NCBI GenBank assembly: GCA_020205615.1
Contig: CM035153.1
Coordinates: 92,160,792 to 92,224,791, forward strand
DNA length: 64,000 nucleotides
Direction: 5' to 3'
Source of the DNA: Panax quinquefolius
Taxonomy: Eukaryota > Streptophyta > Magnoliopsida > Apiales > Araliaceae
The notes under the pieces are model-generated. The model did no database searches. It saw nothing but the letters and a program-made list of their open reading frames with translations, and was not told where the DNA came from. Shown here in pieces: positions 57,593 through 64,000 of the stretch; position 1 is the stretch's first letter, and every line of letters starts with the position of its first letter. Position numbers and translations under genes: made by a program.

Positions 57593-59539
57593 TGATAAGT
57601 GGATTTTATATACACGAATCGGTGTCCATTTCATGCTTATTTGTTGCTAATTTCCAATGTTCATGTTCGTTTTTACTTATTTATTGTTATTTTATGTGTA
57701 AGATATTAGTGCGACACTTAACGAAGATTTGGGGTTATTTGGAATCATTTGGAGTCAATTCGGTGCAATTTTGGAAGAAGTCATGAAGCAACAGTTATCA
57801 TTCAGCAGAATAAACCCCCGCCGGGGTGGGCCTATTTGCCTTGTACACCCCTGCCAGGGCGGGGTGTCTTCATATGGAATTAGTAGGATGGTAGCCTGCC
57901 GGGGCAGGCCCTTTTAAAGCATACACCCTCGCCGAGGTGGGGGGTGTTGAATCATGAGTGTTGTGTTCTACTTGAAATTCTGTTGGAACATGGGTGCTAA
58001 GCGTTTGGATTGTACATGGACTCTAGTTGGCTTGGAACTTGTCTTACATTGTAGAGTGTCTTCGTAGATTTCCGGAACATCTTGAATCATTCTAATCGGA
58101 GTTCGGATGCAAGAGTTATGATCTTCGTACCAACGGACGTCGAACTTCGTTGTTTTGGTTAGCCATTTTCATAGAAATCACTTCCATCCCAATTTTAGCC
58201 ATCATCCGGCCATAATTTCTCAATCCTTAAAGAATGAAAGTTGTAGAGCTCGTCGATATATTCAATTTGATAGGTGGCAGGTCCCGTAACTCCTCCCGGA
58301 TGAAAAGTTATGACCATTTTTCCAGAGGACGATGTGACAGAAAATGGACCCCCGCCGGGGCGGGCATACAAGCTGCTAGCAGATTCATAGCCCACCGGGG
58401 CGGGCCCTGTACAAGCCTAGACCCCCACTAGGGCGGGGGTACGCGTAAAAAAACATTTTTTGGCAAAATTTTAGTTCGGGAAGGATTGTTTCAATCCAAT
58501 TGACTCAAGGACTTCCAAGAGGACTTAAAGACATTTAAAAAAGGCTTATAAAAGGATGGGAATAACAAGGATTAGAGGGGAGATTAGAGGAGAAAGATGA
58601 TTCCATTATATTGGAGTAGATTATATCGAAACACTAGTTCTAATTAGATTTGTAGATTGAAGCAACTTGGAGACCATTGAAGATTCAAAGTAAGAGCAAG
58701 GAGGGAACTTCAAATCTACAGACAATAGATTATATCTTCTCATCTTCTTCTATCTTTGTCCTTTATTGTTTATTCAAGTGTGGATTCTTAGTTTTAATTC
58801 AATGGACTAATTCTTTGTTTGAGATTACAATGGATCTTATTGTGTAGTTTATTTTAATACACTTTGTTATCAATTATGATGCTCTATTGTGAGGATTGTC
58901 TATTGTGATTTGGACTTAATTGCTTAATTGCCTAGCTAACAATTACCGTGATAATCTATATGAACTCGTGAGATGAAGTATTGATTTAGATCTTATCATG
59001 ATAACATGTGTTTGTGATTTCTGCATAGATGGAATTCATGATTTGTGTTTAGGATAGAGATATGCCTTTACGCCATATGTAATCTTTTAGAGAACTTGTG
59101 CTTTAAATTCTTTTTAATTGTAATTCACATAGAAATATATTGGATTAGTTAATTAGGGTGTCTTGCTTAATTCTATCATCTGTGGATTTAAGTGAGTATG
59201 AGCTTTATGCATCGAGAGGTGGTTTTATCTTCTTTAGTGTTCTTGATTAACAATTCAGGATAGAGAATAGTTGATGAGAAGTGTGTTAACTAAGATGAAG
59301 CAATATGTGAAGTTGTGATCGTAAATCTTTGTAATCTTAATTTAACTAGTGGAATTTAATAGTAGTTTAATTTATATAATTTGAAATTCATTCGTTTAAA
59401 TAAGATTGAGTTGGTTACGGGTTAGTACTTGGTAATTTTTATTAAATAATTCTCTGTGGGAACGATACTCAACTTATCACTTTATTACTTGTTGACCACG
59501 TATACTTGCGTGTTGTGCGTAATTAGATTTTGCCCAACA
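57593..59539 (+). mobile_element. P2 5' LTR (non-autonomous Athila-like, 1,947 bp)
   Basis: Starts TGATAAGTGGATTTTATATA and ends …TTTTGCCCAACA at 59539. GC palindromes at 57816-57950 and 58347-58440. TATA box at 58547. Confidence 0.95.
58547..58554 (+). promoter_or_regulatory. TATA box of P2 5' LTR
   Basis: TATAAAAG in 'aaaggcttataaaaggatggg'. Confidence 0.7.
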
Positions 59540-59545
59540 AGTTTT

Positions 59546-59563
59546 TGGCGCCGTTGCCGGGGA
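59546..59563 (+). other. P2 primer-binding site (tRNA-Asp, perfect)
   Basis: TGGCGCCGTTGCCGGGGA, fully complementary to the 3' 18 nt of plant tRNA-Asp including CCA. Confidence 0.95.
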
Positions 59564-59688
59564 ATTAGTTTAATATATTTTTGCCAATATTAGCTTCAAT
59601 CAAATTAGTCTTAATTTTAACATTTTTTTTCTTTCTTTTTTTTTATTTTATTTTATTATCTTCTTCTTTTTCTCTCGTTTCAGGTACC

Positions 59689-60915
59689 ATGTCTGGATTC
59701 AATTATCAAAGGACATATTCGAGTATGACTGAACCAAGGGGAGCGGGGATTGATGGACTCAATGTTTTTTCTGCATTATCAATACAACTTGAGACACTTT
59801 CGAGGAGGTTGGACGTTATTGCAGCCCAACGTAATCGAAGGATAGCAGTTACTTGCAATTATTGTGTTGGCAATCACCCGAGTAATCAATGTACCGTTAG
59901 TTTTGGGCGGGGTCAACACGGTGGTGAATACCTCAACGATTATACATATGCTAATTATCATTAAGTTTGGGGGTATCACCCGGATTCGTCATGGAGCTAT
60001 ACTTATGAAGACCAATACTACGCTCCAAATCCATCATACACACCGGAATTTTCATGTCCACCTTTATTGCCACAAGAAGAAAAGCTAAATCTGAGGGATG
60101 TAATATTGAAGGGCATATCAAACCTAGAGGAGATGAGAATTAGGCAAGAGCTGTCAACCCAAAATTTTAATAATCTGATGGAACTACTCGTCACTACCTC
60201 AACCTATGGTCCTCAATACATGGCTTCCGAGACTGAGATAGATAATTCAAAGTTGGAGGAATTGTGGTCCAAGTTCGTAGCATCAAATGAGAGGAGGATT
60301 ACTCAAGAGATATCAATTCAAAATCTGCAGAACCAGATGGATCAAATGCTCAAAGCCCTGAACAACTGTCCTCAAAATAATTGGTGTTATGACGAGGATT
60401 CTGAGATTGATGAAGTGCTCGAACCAAATCTACAACTGAATGATCCTCAAGATGTTGAAAAAGAGGAGACAAGTGGGGATAATGAAAACAAGGTCGGTGA
60501 AGAGCTAACTATGAGTACTAATGAGGATGAGCCAATTTTATTAATGCCTCAAGTGCCTTCTCCACCAAAATTCAAGGATCCGATTAGATTTGCAAAACCT
60601 TATCCGCTAGGTTGTCATTTCGTCGGCAATACTCCTTGTGACGTAAAAGCGAGTACAACTTCGAAGCCATGGTGCGATGAGCTAGAGAAGATAGAAGAAG
60701 AGAGTGTTGTGTCTGACAAGCCTCAATGCCAGAATTTATTCGCAGACACAATGGAGAAAACACCTAGATGTTGGACATTCTTGAATGTGATATTATGTAA
60801 AGAAAGAATGCTAGGTGACTTTAATACAATGGATATCACAAATGGGATCCTACGAAAAGTTACATTGTTTCCGATGGATGGAGGGTTCCTCAATTATCGA
60901 AGAGGAATTGGATAG
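59689..60915 (+). pseudogene. P2 gag-like ORF (408 codons, one in-frame stop)
   Basis: Duplicate of 39530-40759 with the same finger C-N-Y-C-V-G-N-H-P-S-N-Q-C and the same acidic middle and Cys/Trp-rich end. A single TAA lies at 59962-59964, where P1 has CAA. One codon is missing against P1 (an EE pair near 60290). Open again from 59965 to TAG 60913-60915. Since each copy is intact where the other is stopped, the ancestor was open throughout. Function is as for P1: probably a truncated Athila nucleocapsid joined to an unknown C-terminal part. Confidence 0.8.
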
Positions 60916-61112
60916 CGTTGACCAGACAAAGTCAGGCTAAAAGATCAGAATCAATGCTACCGATTGGGAGAGCAACCTGCAATTTTATTTTATTTTATTT
61001 TATATATATTTATATGCTTTCCTAGTTCATTTAGTAGATAGGAATCACATTATATTCTAAAGTGTTAATCTAATCCATGTTGTCTCTCTTCATTGCAGGT
61101 ATTGGAGGTTCA

Positions 61113-61256
61113 ATGGATATGAAAATGATCATCGCCGCCATCGCCACCATCGCCACCTTCACTTCACGCTTAGCTGATTACAGGGAAGTTCTCTTCTACT
61201 TATCACTATATTCTTACAATGAGGACATTGTAATTGCTATATTTGGGGGAGTTTAG
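61113..61256 (+). CDS. P2 small hydrophobic ORF (47 aa), hypothetical
   Basis: Counterpart of 40953-41105: MDMKMIIAAIAT… then SRLADYREVLFYLSLYSYNE and a TAG stop at 61254-61256. One fewer 9-bp repeat unit keeps the frame. Preceded by an acceptor-like CAG at 61096-61098. No family recognised. Confidence 0.35.
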   Translation: MDMKMIIAAIATIATFTSRLADYREVLFYLSLYSYNEDIVIAIFGGV

Positions 61257-62336
61257 TTTAGTTCTTTATTGCATGTTTAGTTTCATGTTTATGTTATGTT
61301 ATTTTGTATATGTTGTTAATTTAGTTTAGGTTCATTATTAAAAAAAATTAAAATCAAATCAAATATTCAAAAATAATAGTTAGTTACTATGTTCATCTTG
61401 CATGATTCCAGCTGTTAGATAGTTCAGTTTATTTTGGCCAATGATGAGATTAGAATTGAGTAGACTTGATGTGATTTCTTGTTATGAAGTGAATCTTTTC
61501 CTATTTCAAACTGGTATAATCAAGGTTAACACGTTAGAAACAACTTTGTTGATTGATTGAGTTTAAATTGATACATATTGGGACTCTAAAGGATAATGCT
61601 AGTTTGAATGAAAGAATGACAAGAATAAGTAGCGATGGCTAAAGTTAGACAAGAACCTAAGTTTGGGGAATATTTGGGGTATATAAGCTATATTGTAAAA
61701 AAAAGTATGAATAAACGACTTGGCGTGCTTGTCTAGTTTTGTGGCCTTTGTTACTTGAGTAAGTAATCCCGAGTGGATTGTCTTTACACCTAGCGTCCTA
61801 AGGTCTTAATGGTCTAGGAGTCGTTGGTCGAAAGCTCGTTAAGGTAGCATTGAAAAGCCTAAGGGAATAAGACATTGCATAGCTATGAGTATATAAAATA
61901 AAAAAAATGAATAAAATGGGAAATTAGAGCAAAAAGCCCCCGTAGATGAAAAATAAACCATAAGTATCCCATGTTAACCCTCGATATTGGTAATTATTTG
62001 ATTTTAGTTGAATCTAGCATATTTTTGGATTTCTTGAGTTTATACTGTATGATGCCTTCGAAGAGACTTGTTATGTGTTAAATTTGATTTTATATTAGTT
62101 TACATTGTTATGGAGCACACACACACTATATTAGTGATAACAGTCTAAGATTTAATGATTGATTGGGAAATTATTGATTTGTTTTTGATATGATGTATTA
62201 TCATGTTTACTTGATTTCTCTAAGGTCGGTTGAATAAACTTGTTTCTATCATTACTGCTGGATTCGTAGGCATGTAGATTAGTTGCATTGCATAGCATTG
62301 TTGTTTTATTGTGTTGCTTGGGGATAAGCAACGTTT
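61257..62336 (+). mobile_element. P2 3' non-coding region
   Basis: Collinear with 41106-42210; lacks ~25 bp near 61465. Conserved block at 61743-61844. No ORF. Confidence 0.85.
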
Positions 62337-62352
62337 TAAGTTTGGAGGATTT
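62337..62352 (+). other. P2 polypurine tract
   Basis: AAGTTTGGAGGATTT before the LTR start at 62353. Confidence 0.8.
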
Positions 62353-63088
62353 TGATAAATGGATTTTATATACACGAATCGGTGTCCATTTCATGCTTAT
62401 TTGTTGCTAATTTCCTATGTTCATGTTCGTTTTTACTTGTGTATTGTTATTTTATGTGTGGGATGGTTGGTGCGACACTTAACGAAGATTTGGAGTCATT
62501 TGGAATCATTTGGAGTCAATTCGGTGCAATTTTGGAAGAAGTCATGAAGTAAGAGTTATCATTCAGCAGAATAGACCCCCGCTTGGGCGGGCCTATTTGC
62601 CTTGTACACCCCCGCCGGGGGGGGGGTCTTCATATGGAATTAGTAGAATGGTAGCCCGTCGGGGCGGGCCCTTTAGGGCATACACCCCTGTCGGGGCTGG
62701 GGGTGTTGAATCATGAGTGTTATGTTCTGCTTGAAATTCTGTTGGAACATGGGTTCTAAGAGTTTGGATTGTACATGGACTCTAGTTGGCTTGAAACTTG
62801 GCTTAAATTGTACAGCGTCTTCGTAGCTTTATTGTTTATTCAAGTATGGATTCTTAGTTTTAATTCAATGAACTAATTCTTTGTTTGAGATTACAATGGA
62901 TCTTATTATGTAGTTTATTTTAATACGCTTCAATATCAATTATGATGTTCTATTGTGAGGATTGTCTATTGTGATTTGGACTTAATTGCTTAATTGCCTA
63001 GCTAACAATTACTATGATAATCTATATGAACTCGAGAGATGAAGTATTGATTTAGATCTTATCATGATAGCATGTGTTTGTGATTTTT
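62353..63088 (+). mobile_element. P2 3' LTR, internally deleted and interrupted
   Basis: Starts TGATAAATGGATTTTATATA. It keeps the first GC-palindrome pair (62575-62705). About 680 bp are missing at 62827-62830, where CTTT joins sequence equivalent to 37912 and 38593. The lost part held the second palindrome set and the TATA box. At 63088 it is interrupted by a chromovirus LTR. Confidence 0.9.
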
Positions 63089-64000
63089 GTAACGCCCGAG
63101 AAAATCGGATTTTTATGACAATTAAATTTTTATTTGATTATGAGAATTAAATGATATTAATTGATTAATGTGTGAGTAAGTTATGTGAAGGTCGTTCCAT
63201 GACCTAGAATGTGTTAACGTGGTTCGTATCCTGGCTACGTGTTAGATATAATTGTTTGGAATTTCCAAGACGAAAATAATTGTTTTTTGAGAAATTTTCG
63301 TAAAAATACTATTCATCCGTTTCTGTTCGGGGAATTATTTTGAAATTCTGAGAAACGCGTAATGATAGAATGTCGTGATAAGATGGAATATCTGATAATA
63401 TTTTAATTATGGCAAACACAGTTTTCGCCTGCGGACTTAAAACCTAAGGGTTGAGTATATTGATTTTCGAGGAGGAAATAATATGCGTAGAAGGAATTGT
63501 GTTAGGGTTAATGCGAGTATTATATATTTGGTGATACTATTTAATATCTATGTATAATATGATATGAAAATACGAAGTACAATACGATAATTGTACGTAT
63601 GGTATACAAAGGGAATACATGAATTGTGCGTGTAAAATACGATGCGTATTGTAAAGTTAACCTAAGTCTCAATGGTTACTTCATTTGACTTGGATTATGT
63701 TTGCTCCAAGTGATTTAATGACCAAGCCCAATGAGATTAGTGAGTTGAGCCCAAGTCTAGGCTCAATGTTTAATTGGTTAAGTCCAATTCATTTAAACCG
63801 AACCGTGGATCGAACCGGTGGGTCACCAAATGAGTAAAACCCATGGGGCAACCCATGGGATGACCCATGGCTAGTGGTGGGCCGACCACCTTGGTGTGCA
63901 AGACAAGAAAAATGCTTGGTCACCAAGTATTTTACTTGGTGACCAAGTGTGAATAGTAAGGAGGTGGGAGTGTTAAGTCCATTATACCCTCCATTCTCAT
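63089..64000 (+). mobile_element. Start of chromovirus LTR (counterpart of T1), continues past window
   Basis: TGTAACGCCCGAG start inserted in the P2 3' LTR. From 63450 it matches 42257-42790. It supplies the first ~360 bp that T1's 5' LTR lacks. An ACTATTCATCCG motif is at 63307. The right end is not in the window, so the target duplication cannot be checked. Confidence 0.92.

Larger units (their letters stand above)
51661..64000. repeat. Segmental tandem duplication, unit 2 (partial, continues past the window)
   Basis: Begins inside the M2 pol gene at the same place where unit 1 starts in M1. It shares the M/gag-fragment and gag-fragment/P junctions. It retains ~1,070 bp at the P/chromovirus junction that unit 1 has lost (62383-63450). 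Confidence 0.88.

Noticed and set aside
1..64000. Host protein-coding genes
   Set aside because: All longer frames on both strands belong to retroelements or are antisense or low-complexity shadows; no frame with exon structure or a known cellular domain was seen.

Overview
This window is repeat-rich nuclear DNA of a flowering plant, probably a eudicot. I see no host gene, rRNA or tRNA gene. It is AT-rich and consists of nested, mostly broken LTR retrotransposons. The plant assignment rests on the families present: Ty1/copia gag-pol, Ty3/gypsy chromovirus (Tekay/Del-like, initiator-tRNA-Met primer site, C-terminal chromodomain) and Ty3/gypsy Athila-like elements (tRNA-Asp primer site, D-L-G-A protease).

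Layout. 1-6855: minus-strand copia relic (RT, integrase, protease, gag, long leader, 5' LTR). 6856-12158: pieces of chromovirus LTRs, a second copia LTR end in opposite orientation (8600-8956), and the minus-strand 5' end of another chromovirus (leader, perfect primer site at 9906-9917, LTR from 9921). 12159-16708: solo LTR with target duplication ATTAT, enlarged by a ~1.96 kb tandem duplication; its unoccupied paralogous target is at 25416-25420. 16951-24204: 3' end of a plus-strand Athila-like element whose 3' LTR is split by a 4.1 kb solo LTR (18707-22855, flanking repeat GTGGTTG). 24205-28730: chromodomain end and 4.2 kb 3' LTR of a chromovirus. 28733-30614: minus-strand LTR-like segment. 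30615-51660 and 51661-64000: two copies of one ~20 kb compound segment in tandem. Each has a minus-strand Athila-like element (M1/M2), a ~215 bp gag fragment, a divergently oriented non-autonomous Athila-like element (P1/P2) and a chromovirus (T1 in unit 1; only the start of its LTR in unit 2).

How the parts relate. M1/M2 carry pol but degenerate gag fingers. P1/P2 share their LTR ends and primer site, have no pol, and carry a nearly open ~409-codon gag-like ORF, so P would have depended on an Athila-like partner for replication enzymes. T1 is the most complete element: LTR, primer site, an extra coiled-coil ORF, gag, protease, RT, integrase and chromodomain, but with multiple stops, frameshifts and most of RNase H deleted. 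Nothing here looks capable of autonomous transposition.

Most striking non-coding structure: hairpin-forming repeat arrays inside the giant LTRs, one copy showing paired changes that keep its stem; GC-rich palindromes in otherwise AT-rich Athila-type LTRs; a ~100 bp non-coding block conserved between otherwise diverged elements; and apparent splice donor/acceptor pairs inside LTRs. Divergences were judged by eye; no alignment or database search was run.
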